Assembly (NCBI GenBank): GCA_036936605.1
Contig: JAUPFV010000002.1
Location: 248,641,305 to 248,705,304 of the forward strand
Source: Limnanthes douglasii subsp. nivea
Taxonomy: Eukaryota > Streptophyta > Magnoliopsida > Brassicales > Limnanthaceae
Direction: 5' to 3'
Length of the DNA: 64,000 bases
Positions 22,641 through 32,199 of the stretch are shown here, one piece after another. Below the pieces are notes generated by a model that had not been told where the DNA came from, searched no databases, and saw only the letters and a program-made list of their open reading frames with translations. Position 1 is the first letter of the stretch, and the number at the start of each line of letters is the position of its first letter. Both the position numbers and the translations under genes were made by a program.

Positions 22641-25600
22641 TATGGGTAAGTTACCAATAGTAATCCGGGAAAGATTAAAAGTACTACTAACTACCTAGAT
22701 TTTCAAGTTTACCGATTACCAGCTGCTACATAAAATCTACCAAAATACCCTCGGGTATAAAACAGAAAAATAAACAAATTCATTATCTTCTTTAGCTACT
22801 TTTTTTACTCTCTCTCTCTCAAAAAACAAAACTCACAAATCTCTCAAATTAAATGTTTTTGCAACAATTTTTGGTGAATTTAACTTTTCGACATAAATCA
22901 ACTACTAAATAAGGTTTTAACGAAGAAATTACTCTATTCTGTTTTTAATTTTTCAATTGATGTGTTCATAATTATATGTTTGACCTAAGGACTGTTCGTG
23001 TTTGGTTTTGATGATTTGAACATCTTTGTACACGAAAAACCAATAATATCAGTAACCTAGGAACTAAATGTGTACATGTTTAAAGGCTTGGGATGAATTT
23101 TTCTACTTTTTGTAACTGAGTTGTACTTAATTACGCACTCAAATGAAGTAAGTTTCTAGATCCAGTTTATATTATGTTTATAAACTAAAAAACATTTTTC
23201 ACAACAAAAAATATATGTATTTATGCACTCAACTAACAATTAGTTTCAATACTAATATATACGTATCTTAACTTTGTTATGTAGATAAAAATTCCAAAAG
23301 AAACAGTATTCCCCTCCCCATGAATTACTAATATATATCAACTCACAAAATAAATATATAATCTTCAAGAAGAAGTCAACAATCGGAAGAATCAATACCA
23401 ACAAGTAAGTTGAGTAATTTTTTGAAACCAAAAAAATTAAATTTATACCCAATTTACTCATAATTACGCAACCATGTTTAACTCATCCAAAAAGTATTTC
23501 TACAACACGTTTGCACGTAATTACCCAACCATAATTTAACAAACTTTTATTTCTTTTTACTTTGCATTAAGAAGATGTGAATTGAGACAAAGACGTTATT
23601 AAACGAGTTGAAGAAGTGAAAACAAAAATAATTAAAAAATTAAAAAAATGATATAATCAAATTTTATTCTTGAAGATGACGTTAAAAAACTTATAAAAAA
23701 AAGTCAATTTATTTCCTCAACCATTAGCAAGGACATCTCGTATCAAACAAATCATGCATCAAATAGAGAAGCATAAAATGTTTGTTTTATATTTTAACTA
23801 TATTTGTTTGTGTAAAAGTTGTATGTAACTACATTTTTTTGGAGTATCAATTTTATTTTATCGTTTTTCCATATATTGTTATTTCTCAACTCAACAATTT
23901 ACAACGTAATTACGCGACCAATTAAACCATAATTTTGCAGCCATAATTACAATTTTATTTTTAAAACATATGTCTATTTACACAACCAAAGTTATTATTT
24001 CACCACAATGTATCACGTAACTACGCCACCCGTTATAACACAATTTTGTAAGCCATTACACTTGTATTTTTTCAAAATAACTCTTTATTTACAAAATCAT
24101 TTTTTAAGTAAATGGTACAATTGAATTAATTATAAATCAGAATTGTGACTCGATTAGGTACAATGGAGTTGATCTTACAATAGGAATCCGGGTCCATTAG
24201 GCCCAAATATAAAATCCTTGTAAAGGAATTCTACAAAGAACTAAACAAAGTCTAATGCAAATCCTAACTGTCCCCAGATACTCACAAACCCAATTCTCCA
24301 CGAACCGTTCCTTCCCATCAACCTAGATTATAGGCATATCATTTCTTCTTCTATAGATTCTTCAATTATGATTGTTTTTTATGTAAAGAGATGCTAGACA
24401 AAAGATCTTAGGAGAAAACAATAACAATGGTCATAAGGTTGGGGAGCTATGAAGTAAAGTTTGATTTATTAACTTCAAATCTTTGAGAATTCTCTTTTCT
24501 AATTATTTATATACTTGATGAAACTGACATTAGGGCTTGACCTTGATGATGTACTTAGGCCATGAGCAAATTCCAGGTTCAATGGAAATCATAGATGCTT
24601 TCCTCGTACTACCCGATCTTGGCTCCTAGATTTTATCTTTCAATTAGATCCATTGAACCAAAGAGAAAATAGGAGTAAGAATTGAAGGTGGCTCTTAAGT
24701 TGGATTCCACCGGTTACTAACGACCAGGACACATGCTTCCATCGCTTGATTCAGATCTAAACAGAGTTCATATGAAGGAGATATGGAGCAGAACAACTAT
24801 AAAGATCTTATACATGTATTGTTCTACTCATTAACCCTAATTTGATTTGAGGATTCCCAAATTATTTCTGCAATCTCGAAAATTAGTGAGGAAAAAATTA
24901 TGTTAAACAAGTTAGTAAGAAATATTCAAGACAAAAAGATAATTAGTTCGTTAATTATAATAAACATATCTTATCTCCGAACTTTCTAATACAATTGTGG
25001 CATTTAGGTGAGCTGGAGCTTGATGATGGGTAAATTCAAGCTTTATCTTATATTTCAGAGTCTATTTCGCAAGCCAGTCTGCAACTTGGTTTTGGACTCA
25101 AATAGTCATTGAAATACAACAAATAAACTACATTAGCAGGACTCAAATAGTCATTGAAATACAACAAATAAACTACATTAGCAACGTAAAAACCAGATTA
25201 TTACCAAGAATCGGAAACAAAAGCATATCTCGAGTACTTCTAGTATTCCGAAATCAAAATTCGACTTACCACACACAAATCCACTTATCTAAACAGATAT
25301 CCAAAATCAAACTTCGAAATCAACTAAAAACACAACAAAAAACATATGAAAACCAAAGAAAAACAAGAAAATTGAGTAAAAAAAATGAAGAATCGCCTAA
25401 GAGCTATTCTATTCACGTATATATATATATATATATATAGAGAAAAAAAAATTGGGGAAAATGTGAAGTATGAGTCTAAAAATCTTTTATATAAATGAAC
25501 AAGGGTATTTAAGAAATTAGTGGGTCTTCAATGATAAATATTTAACTAAAGCGGATTTTATTGTAAAATAATAAAAATATGGGTTTTAGATTGATAATAG

Positions 25601-26058
25601 TTAGGATTTTGGGTCTTAAATAGTACTTTACCTTTTCTTTAAATGATCCGTTAAATTTTTTGATTGACTAGTTAAATTGAAAAGAATAATTGAATAAAAA
25701 TAATTAACAATTATACATTATTAGCTTTCTTTTACCTATTAAATATTAATATAGAGGGTCACTTTAATCTTATATAAAAGAACTAGTTTTATTTACATAG
25801 AAAGAATAAAATGTGGGGTGATTAATGCTTCATTAACCTACACTCCAATCTAATAATAAATGACTTTTATTTGTTAGACGATTGAGTGTTATCTTATCCT
25901 CTTGAAAATCCTCTCCTATCAAATTGAAGCTACTTAAATATGCAATGCGGACTTTACAGCAAAAAGGTTATCATTTTTATCGAAAGCGTACAGCTAAGCG
26001 TCAAAATCGAACACAGCATACAGTACTGTATGTTGATATGAATGGAATACAGCTTATG
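22641..26058. other. AT-rich region without recognised genes
   Basis: No coding family seen. Diverged copies of a block around GTAATTACGCGACC recur at about 23460, 23515, 23910 and 24015. The sequences near 22646 and 25632 (inward) both begin like GGTAA(G/A)GTAC and carry an AAATACCC block. That hints at a diverged terminal-repeat element, but I found no target-site duplication. Confidence 0.35.
25094..25183 (+). repeat. Exact 45-bp tandem duplication
   Basis: Two adjacent identical 45-bp units (25094-25138 and 25139-25183) beginning GGACTCAAATAGTCATTG. The lack of any difference points to a recent slippage or duplication. Confidence 0.92.
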
Positions 26059-26066
26059 GTTCTGGG
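26059..26066 (+). repeat. hAT target-site duplication, left
   Basis: GTTCTGGG, identical to 32218-32225 flanking the other end of the element. Eight bp is the hAT hallmark. Confidence 0.95.
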
Positions 26067-26084
26067 TAGAGGTGTCTAATGGTT
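26067..26084 (+). repeat. hAT left terminal inverted repeat
   Basis: TAGAGGTGTCTAATGGTT, pairing with the right end at 32200-32217 with two mismatches. Confidence 0.9.
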
Positions 26085-26158
26085 CAGGAACCATGGTTTA
26101 AAGCTGACAACCTGCTTAAGAACTGGCGGTCTACCTGCGAAACTGGCCCATTATGACT

Positions 26159-26311
26159 GCAACCCGCCGAGACCGCAACCCGCCGAGACCGCAACCCGCC
26201 GAGACCGCAACCCGCCGAGACCGCATAAGGAGCAACCCGCCGAGACCGCAACCCGCCGAGACCGCAACCCGCCGAGACCGCAACCCGGCGAGACCGCAAC
26301 CCGCCGAGACT
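26159..26311 (+). repeat. Left subterminal array of 16-bp repeats
   Basis: Nine units of GCAACCCGCCGAGACC: four (from 26159, 26175, 26191, 26207), then the 9-bp spacer GCATAAGGA (26223-26231), then five (from 26232, 26248, 26264, 26280, 26296). One unit has CCCGGCG instead of CCCGCCG, and the last ends in ACT. The array is very GC-rich in an AT-rich context and begins 92 bp from the terminus. Arrays of this kind near hAT ends usually bind transposase; that role is inferred here. Confidence 0.95.
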
Positions 26312-26359
26312 GCGAAACCACGGTTTATTTGTAAAAAACCGGTGGTTTATTGGTAAATA

Positions 26360-26882
26360 TTATGCTGATTTTATTTATTTTATATCCAAAATGTTATATT
26401 TAAAAAATATTGAGATTGAATATTATTATAGAATTATTATTACATTTTTGTTAATATTAATTTGTTTTGGTTATTAATATTTTAAGTGTTGTAATTATTA
26501 TATAGTCTAAAATTTTAAATATTACTTATGTTATTATCATATTTTGAATATTATTATTATTATGTTTTTATATCTAATACAAAGCAAAACTATATCTTAT
26601 CATGTTAAAATATTACAAATTCTACGGTTATAATTTTAATATTACATTTTGATTACTATTGCGATTTGGTTTTAAATTTTACAAGTGTTTGATATTATTT
26701 TTTAAACCAAAATTAGATCTTATGAAGTTATAAGTATTTCATAATACATTTGTTGTTGTTATAATAAAAGGTAAAGTCATTTTTGGATAATTTAGCCGTT
26801 CACAGTTTATACTCGTGCGGGCCAGGAGTTGTACAAATGTTTTCAAATTACAATACAAAATAGTAAAAAACTATTACAAACA
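26360..26882. other. hAT: AT-rich 3' flank of the transposase gene
   Basis: AT-rich sequence between the left array and the transposase stop; it presumably supplies the transposase 3' untranslated region and polyadenylation signal. No coding content seen. Confidence 0.5.
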
Positions 26883-29051
26883 TCATTCATCTTCAGCTTC
26901 GTCTTCTTCGTAAGTAAAATCTTCGCCGTCAGCTTCGTTTTCTTCCGCAATTTCTTGTTCAAGTATATCTTCGTAATCATCCGGATAATCTTCGAAGATG
27001 TCGTCTACGTTCACTTCGTCTCTGAACTCTATGTCTTGCATCCTTTTATCCGCCGCTGTCCAATCCTTAACTGCCACAAGCACTCCAAGTGCTTTGCCCG
27101 TCAATCTTGTTCTCTTAGTCGTGTATTGCAACCTCGCTTGGCTGAAAGCACACTCACTTGCAACTGTAGACATAGGTATAGCATAAATCTCTTTAACAAT
27201 CCTGCAAAGAATAGGAAACTCTTCAGTTTTGGTACCCCACCATCGTATGATATCTTCAATACCTTGGTCTTGATAATTCGTAAAGTCAAACCTAGTGGTC
27301 CAATATCTATACAACTCATTATCAGATTGAGGGGTTTCTGTAACATTGTTGTTTCGTAACATTGCCAATCGAATATAGTTAGTATTTCTCCCTCTACCCC
27401 TATTGTTACTACTGCTTACATTTGTAGATGTATTTGATCTATATCTTGCAGCATACTTATCATAGATATTATACAAACTATCATATATACCGCTAATATA
27501 TCCTTTAGGGTCAATTGGTTCGGTCGGTGGTATATCTGTAGGAAACCGTACAGATTTATAAAAGCAATCAACTAGCAATTCAAATTTTTCTTTTCGTGAA
27601 AAAGGATCTAAAAGGCAAGCAAATGAATAACTATCAGGGATTGGATGAAAATACTTTGTGAACTTATATTCCATTCCAGGCACCATGTCTACGCATGCAT
27701 AATGTGATCTATATTCATCCATATGCATGGCAAGATTAGCAATCGTGAAAAGGGCCAAATGAGCATTAGGTTGATTTTGTGAAGAAAAGGTTAGGGTGTT
27801 TTCTTTAAAAAGTCTTAAAAATCTTAACATGTGTGCACAAAATTTCCAATGATCTGGTTCAATTGGTGTTTCACGATATGTATTATAAAGCGTCGATATC
27901 TCTTCTTTAAAAACATGCGCACGTGCAAGCATTGTGTAAGTAGAATTCCATCTAGTTTCGACATCTAATAAAAGTTTCTTATATTTTTTCCCATTTGAAA
28001 GAACAAGTGTTTTAAAAGCTCTTTTTTTAGCAGCGGATGTCGAGCAAAATAGGATCCCATTTTTTATAGGGGTAATATAATCACCCTGAACCTTACGTAT
28101 TCCTTCTTTCGCAACTAATTGAAGTACGTGGCATAAACATTTGGTGTGAAACAATTTTGGAAAAGGAGGATTGCAATCTGCTATAAGATATGATATAGCA
28201 CTAATATTAGAAGATGCATTATCCAACGAAATAGACATAATCTTGTTTTTAATGCCATAAACATTCATGCATTCAGTCATACTCTCCCTAATTATTTGTG
28301 CGGTATGCTTCCCAATTGATTCAAACCATATAATTCTCCTTTGGAGGACCCATTGGGCGTCCATCCAATGGAGGGTAACACATATCATATCTAAATCAGT
28401 AAAAGTAGCTATGTCACTAGTAATCGAAACATTCCATGGCAAAGTCTGCATAGTTTGAATAATCTCTTTTTTTCTTTGTAAATAATATTTAAAGGCTAGC
28501 GATCGCAAAGAGGTACGTGGAATGCGTGTTGCCTGTGGGTTTACCCCAACTTGCATCCAATTTTCGTATCTCCAAGAATCCCCAAAACTAAATGGTTGTA
28601 AACTACCGACTGCATAAATCATTGTTGCTTCCCTATACGTATCGTGGTTAAACTCAAAAGGAAGACCTGTTTGAGGGTTCGTGCAAACATTAGTTGGGTT
28701 AGGTTTTGTAGGATCATATATTTCATGTTTCGATAAATGTTTTACCATAGTGCTAGTGCCCATATTTCTAGATCCACTTACGTGAAGATAACGTTTATTG
28801 CACTCTTTACAAATACAATACAAACCATCTTCTGATAGAGTATAGTGTTTCCAAATCCAAGATGTTTTCTTACGAGATCCCCCCCCACTAGTACTTCCAC
28901 CACCACTTTCGCGGGAGGAGAGTGTGTCAACGTGAGGGAATTCTGTAGAAAAATCATCCATGGTATTGAGATCCACATTAGATGGTGCGTTTATCCCAGT
29001 ATTTCTACGTTTTGGATTCATTTTAAAACTAATAACAGTTTTTTTTTTCAA
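26883..29051 (-). CDS. hAT transposase, intact (722 aa)
   Basis: The transposase cuts and rejoins the element at its ends. An N-terminal BED zinc finger spans about residues 65-109 (WIWKHYTL, C81-x2-C84, H105-x3-H109). The RNase H-like core has a first acidic residue at D213 (SITSDIATFTDLD) and a second at D277 (ISLDNASSN). It then has CLCHVLQL (305-312), D363...RW368NST and the glutamate E633 in ASECAFS. The plant hAT middle region (DUF4413-like) is about 450-545. The C-terminal dimerisation domain is about 590-665 (RWWG, FPILCRIVKEIYAIP, LTGKALGVLVAVKDW). The tail is strongly acidic. ATG 29051 gives the longest frame; M11 (MNPKRR) at 29021 is an alternative start. No intron, stop or frameshift is seen. 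It is transcribed away from the second gene at 29845. Confidence 0.95.
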   Translation of the reverse strand: MKKKTVISFKMNPKRRNTGINAPSNVDLNTMDDFSTEFPHVDTLSSRESGGGSTSGGGSRKKTSWIWKHYTLSEDGLYCICKECNKRYLHVSGSRNMGTSTMVKHLSKHEIYDPTKPNPTNVCTNPQTGLPFEFNHDTYREATMIYAVGSLQPFSFGDSWRYENWMQVGVNPQATRIPRTSLRSLAFKYYLQRKKEIIQTMQTLPWNVSITSDIATFTDLDMICVTLHWMDAQWVLQRRIIWFESIGKHTAQIIRESMTECMNVYGIKNKIMSISLDNASSNISAISYLIADCNPPFPKLFHTKCLCHVLQLVAKEGIRKVQGDYITPIKNGILFCSTSAAKKRAFKTLVLSNGKKYKKLLLDVETRWNSTYTMLARAHVFKEEISTLYNTYRETPIEPDHWKFCAHMLRFLRLFKENTLTFSSQNQPNAHLALFTIANLAMHMDEYRSHYACVDMVPGMEYKFTKYFHPIPDSYSFACLLDPFSRKEKFELLVDCFYKSVRFPTDIPPTEPIDPKGYISGIYDSLYNIYDKYAARYRSNTSTNVSSSNNRGRGRNTNYIRLAMLRNNNVTETPQSDNELYRYWTTRFDFTNYQDQGIEDIIRWWGTKTEEFPILCRIVKEIYAIPMSTVASECAFSQARLQYTTKRTRLTGKALGVLVAVKDWTAADKRMQDIEFRDEVNVDDIFEDYPDDYEDILEQEIAEENEADGEDFTYEEDEAEDE

Positions 29052-29082
29052 ATATGCAATAAAATACTAATAATAAAATCAC

Positions 29083-29167
29083 AATTTAGACTAATAACAA
29101 GATATAACAACTAAATTTAGACTAATAACAAGATAGAACAACTAAATTTAGACTAATAACAACTAAG
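29083..29167 (-). repeat. 31-bp tandem repeat in the transposase leader
   Basis: Units beginning AATTTAGACTAATAACAA start at 29083, 29114 and 29145 (period 31, third unit partial). They lie just upstream of the transposase ATG, so probably in its 5' untranslated region. Confidence 0.85.
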
Positions 29168-29330
29168 AAACAATTTGCGGAAAAACAAAAATCAAACAAT
29201 TTCGAAAGTAGGAGTAGAATAAGTAAAATAACTAATTGTAGTTTTCTAGAACTTATCGAACAAATAGATAGATTTAGAGAGAAGTAGAGAGTTGTTTGAG
29301 AGGTGTGAGTATTGGTGTTGGGGTCTCCTC

Positions 29331-29338
29331 TACTTATA
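29331..29338 (-). promoter_or_regulatory. Probable TATA box of the transposase gene
   Basis: TATAAGTA on the minus strand, 280 bp before the transposase ATG. It is flanked by the inverted pair GGGTCTCC/GGAGACCC (29320-29347). The placement and sequence fit a core promoter but no start site is known. Confidence 0.5.
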
Positions 29339-29389
29339 GGGGAGACCCAAAAAAAAAAAAAACCGAAAAAACAAAAAAAAAAAAATCAC

Positions 29390-29660
29390 CCGGACCATCC
29401 GGATGGGCGTCCGGATGGTCCGGACACATGATCCGGGGCATCCGGACACTTTCGCCCGGACGCCCGGACAGACAATTCGGACCATCCGGACGCCCAACCG
29501 GATGGTCCGATTGGAACCGGGGCATCCGGACGATCATCCGGATGCCCCGGTTCAACCAACGGCTAGTTCAAACCAACTAGCCGTTGGCAACAGCCAAAAG
29601 CGGACCATCCGCACGCGTGGCCGGATGGTCCGCTTGATGACGTCATGCTGACGTCATCAA
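29390..29660. repeat. Cluster of six perfect inverted repeats in the divergent promoter
   Basis: Arm pairs (length): 29390-29403 with 29410-29423 (14 bp, CCGGACCATCCGGA); 29477-29489 with 29498-29510 (13, TCGGACCATCCGG); 29514-29530 with 29537-29553 (17, GAACCGGGGCATCCGGA); 29556-29568 with 29575-29587 (13, CCAACGGCTAGTT); 29598-29611 with 29622-29635 (14, AAGCGGACCATCCG); 29634-29645 with 29649-29660 (12, TTGATGACGTCA). All arms match perfectly with spacers of 3-10 bp. The core GGACCATCCG is shared by three of the pairs. The cluster is GC-rich and flanked by A-tracts (29350-29385 and 29671-29690). Such sequence can form cruciforms or RNA hairpins, or present paired protein sites; which of these applies is not known. 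Confidence 0.95.
29634..29660. promoter_or_regulatory. Paired TGACGTCA sites (bZIP/TGA-type)
   Basis: Two TGACGTCA palindromes (29638-29645 and 29649-29656) lie 3 bp apart within a larger perfect inverted repeat. TGACGTCA is the core bound by plant TGA/CRE-class bZIP factors, so the host may regulate one or both element genes through it. The site count and spacing are seen; the regulation is inferred. Confidence 0.65.
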
Positions 29661-29704
29661 ACGGCTAGTAGAAAAAAAAAAAAAAAAAAAACACAAAATT
29701 ACCC

Positions 29705-29712
29705 TATAAATA
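29705..29712 (+). promoter_or_regulatory. Probable TATA box of the second gene
   Basis: TATAAATA on the plus strand, 133 bp before the next gene's terminal start codon context, followed by a CT-rich leader (about 29735-29800) typical of plant 5' untranslated regions. The ATG at 29845 follows. Confidence 0.6.
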
Positions 29713-29844
29713 CACCCTACATCCTCCTATATTTTTCACTACAAATCTCTCCCTCTCCACTACAAATCTATCCCCTCTCTCTACTACACTTCTCTAAATT
29801 TTTTTTATATTTTTCAAACTCTATTTAAATTTCAGGTTTCGCAA

Positions 29845-31329
29845 ATGTCTTCGAAAACAAAAAAGAACGCTCGTAAAGGTGGATGTAGTGAACCAACCAC
29901 TTCCGAAGTGAGAGAGGTGGAAGAAATGTTGTTGCATACCTTGGAGCATGAGGCAACGGAGAGCGAGACTATCGAACATCGCCCCGAGGGGGAGATTCGC
30001 ATCCGTAGTAATCGGCAAGGAGGTCGAGGTGTAACAAAAATTTGGTCTGGTATGTTTCTGAACTACGAGGAACTGATCCAAATAGAGGGTATGCAAAATT
30101 TTTTCAAACTTATTGAGCCTACTAATGGCCAAGGTTGGATGAATCTAGCTAGATTCAAATGTGATTGGTATATAGAACTAGTGCGAAAGTTTTATTCCAC
30201 GGCTAGATTAATCGAAAATGATCCAAGAGGTTTAGGAATGAATAGTTTGATTGATGGTATCGAGTATAGTTTTTTTGAAACTGATTTCTACGATCTTTTT
30301 TCCGTTCCAACCCATGATATCTATACCGGTAATAAATTACCTCCCATTAGTTATCGCCCTACGATATGGAGTGCTGATTGGCCTTTGTCTTACGAAGAAG
30401 CGGTAGAGATTCTTACTTGTCCTGGTGCGGAAGCTCCGAAAATTAGCGGTAAATTTCGAGCCATGCGGGGTAATTTGGATGGTATTGGGAAATTAGCTTT
30501 GAAATTGGTAAATAGTATATTTCTTCCACCTAGTAACAATGATTCGCAGCTTTCATATATTCAAACATTTGTTACTGCTTTTATGATTCGAAATCAGGGA
30601 ATAATTAATTTACCCAGCTTGATGATTCGAAATATGGCTGCGAGGTGTGGTACGGATAAACTACCTTATGGGATGATATTGAGTAAATTGCTTGTTTCGA
30701 AAGGAGCTGATGTGAGTATGTACACTCCGGTGAAGGTGAGGCCGACTAGTGCTATAGGTAGAAACTCTTTGCGTTTGCAGGAAATATACTCTTGGGATGG
30801 AGAGTTGATTTCGAAATTAGAGGCATGGAACCACCATAGAGAAGACTTGAATCAGATATATATTGCGAACGGTCTTACAAAACCGCCAAATCCACCTACT
30901 CAGTATCGAGTTGAGGCTGAAGTGTCTTTCGATCCAAATGCTAGTGGTTCTTCGCGAGTACCGCCACAACAAAGACGAACCGATCGCGAATTTGCTGAGT
31001 TTGCGCATACTCAACAAATGGTTTGGCATGATGATTTTACAAAATGGCAAGGTGAATTTCAAAATTGGCAGGGGGGGGTAAATGACCAGCTTAGCCAGAT
31101 ACAGCAGTGGCAAGTAGGGGTGAATGATCAACTTGGTCACCTCGAGCAGTGGCATGGTCAATACGAGCAGTGGCATGGTCAATACGAGCAGTGGCATCAT
31201 GGACAAGATCAATGGAATGAGCGATTTGCAAACTCTCAAGCCCAACAGTCGGAGTATATGCGACAGATGATGGAGAACATGCATTTGCAAGGTCAACCAC
31301 CTAACAACAACAACGATGAAGCTCCTTAG
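29845..31329 (+). CDS. hAT accessory protein, putative-plant-transposon-protein-like (494 aa)
   Basis: The function is unknown. An N-terminal basic/acidic segment (1-60) precedes a globular part (about 62-330). Its phrasing (FLNYEELIQIEGMQNFF, WYIELVRKFYSTARL, IEYSFFETDFYDLFSVP, KLPYGMILSKLLVSKGADV) resembles the plant family named putative plant transposon protein (PF20167-like; judged by eye). A proline/serine linker (345-380) leads to a tail with tryptophan at 394, 401, 408, 422, 436, 443, 450 and 457, always a multiple of seven apart. This suggests a helical oligomerisation stalk. Part of the tail is a 21-bp DNA repeat (31144-31196). The frame is fully open and divergent from the transposase with its own TATA box, so it is likely co-expressed and maintained with the element. 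It could be a captured gene or a true second mobility protein. Confidence 0.85.
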   Translation: MSSKTKKNARKGGCSEPTTSEVREVEEMLLHTLEHEATESETIEHRPEGEIRIRSNRQGGRGVTKIWSGMFLNYEELIQIEGMQNFFKLIEPTNGQGWMNLARFKCDWYIELVRKFYSTARLIENDPRGLGMNSLIDGIEYSFFETDFYDLFSVPTHDIYTGNKLPPISYRPTIWSADWPLSYEEAVEILTCPGAEAPKISGKFRAMRGNLDGIGKLALKLVNSIFLPPSNNDSQLSYIQTFVTAFMIRNQGIINLPSLMIRNMAARCGTDKLPYGMILSKLLVSKGADVSMYTPVKVRPTSAIGRNSLRLQEIYSWDGELISKLEAWNHHREDLNQIYIANGLTKPPNPPTQYRVEAEVSFDPNASGSSRVPPQQRRTDREFAEFAHTQQMVWHDDFTKWQGEFQNWQGGVNDQLSQIQQWQVGVNDQLGHLEQWHGQYEQWHGQYEQWHHGQDQWNERFANSQAQQSEYMRQMMENMHLQGQPPNNNNDEAP

Positions 31330-31960
31330 TTTTTCGCAATTGATTTTCATTATCGGTGTAATGTTTATCTTTTTTATTTGATTGAACAACTATGTTACTT
31401 GTTTGGTTTTTATTTTTAATGAATTGTTTGTTTTGCTTCTATTTTTTATTAAATGTTATTTAAATCACTTACCTAGCTTTCAATTTTTATTTTGTTCTTT
31501 ACAACTTACAAGTAATTTATGTTTATGCATATAAACTTCTAATATTGAATAGTTCGAAAATACAATAAACTATATAATTCATCTAACCATAAACACTTCA
31601 AGCTTGAAAGAATCTAAAGAATCACCTAATAATTTAAAATTTTAATACAATTATATGTCTAATAGGTATATATTATTTAATAGTAATATATTATTCAAAC
31701 GTATCAAAATCAAATTACAATTATTTTTTAAGAATGTAATTGATGATTATAAAATTTCGATTAAAATGATAACATATTTAAATTAAAATACATGAAATAG
31801 AATAATTAACTCAATTATTGAAATTATATTCAATTAAACACTTACAAATTAATTTTAAATAACATTATAATATATTCCGATAAATGGTTCTTAAATGGTT
31901 AAATGGTTTGGCTGATGGTTTGAACTGGTAAACGGTTCTTAAATGGTTCGTCTGGTGGTT
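31330..31960. other. hAT: AT-rich 3' flank of the second gene
   Basis: AT-rich non-coding sequence up to the right repeat array. Several GGTT-containing words (AAATGGTTCTTAAATGGTT, GGTTTGAACTGG) at 31885-31975 resemble the terminal sequence AATGGTT/AACGGTT and may be extra end-binding motifs. Confidence 0.5.
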
Positions 31961-32000
31961 TGAACTGGCGGTTTAACTGTGAAACTGGCCCATTACGACT

Positions 32001-32153
32001 GCAACCCGCCGAGACCGCAACCCGCCGAGACCGCATAAGGAGCAACCCGCCGAGACCGCAACCCGCCGAGACCGCAACCCGCCGAGACCGCAACCCGCCG
32101 AGACCGCAACCCGCCGAGACCGCAACCCGCCGAGACCGCAACCCGCCGAGACT
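32001..32153 (+). repeat. Right subterminal array of 16-bp repeats
   Basis: Nine units of GCAACCCGCCGAGACC: two (from 32001 and 32017), the same 9-bp spacer GCATAAGGA (32033-32041), then seven (from 32042 at 16-bp steps; the last ends in ACT). It is preceded by GAAACTGGCCCATTACGACT, nearly identical to the sequence before the left array. It has the same orientation on the plus strand as the left array and ends 64 bp from the right terminus. Confidence 0.95.
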
Positions 32154-32199
32154 GCAACCCGTGGTTCAGACTTAAACGGTGCGGGTTGGTGCTGGTTCA

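Noticed and set aside
24181..24860. Possible host gene fragment in a less AT-rich stretch
   Set aside because: No open frame of useful length and no splice pattern that yields a protein on either strand.
22646..25632. A 3-kb DNA transposon with inverted ends
   Set aside because: The ends are only loosely alike (GGTAAGTTACC against GGTAAAGTACT) and no target-site duplication was found, so it is noted but not annotated as an element.
26159..26311. Regular GC-rich repeats as a CRISPR array
   Set aside because: The 16-bp units are directly adjacent with no unique spacers, occur at both ends of a eukaryotic transposon, and the setting is a plant genome.
26153..26356. Open frame over the left array (repetitive Arg/Pro text) as a gene
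   Set aside because: The frame stays open only because the 16-bp repeat lacks stop codons in several frames; the same happens on the opposite strand and at 31899-32212.
26829..27359. 176-residue plus-strand frame
   Set aside because: It lies antisense to the 3' part of the intact hAT transposase and has no family signature.
29296..29651. Open frames across the palindromic promoter as coding genes
   Set aside because: They are artefacts of GC-rich repeated words (CCGGATGG) that read as Arg/Pro/Gly text in several frames on both strands.
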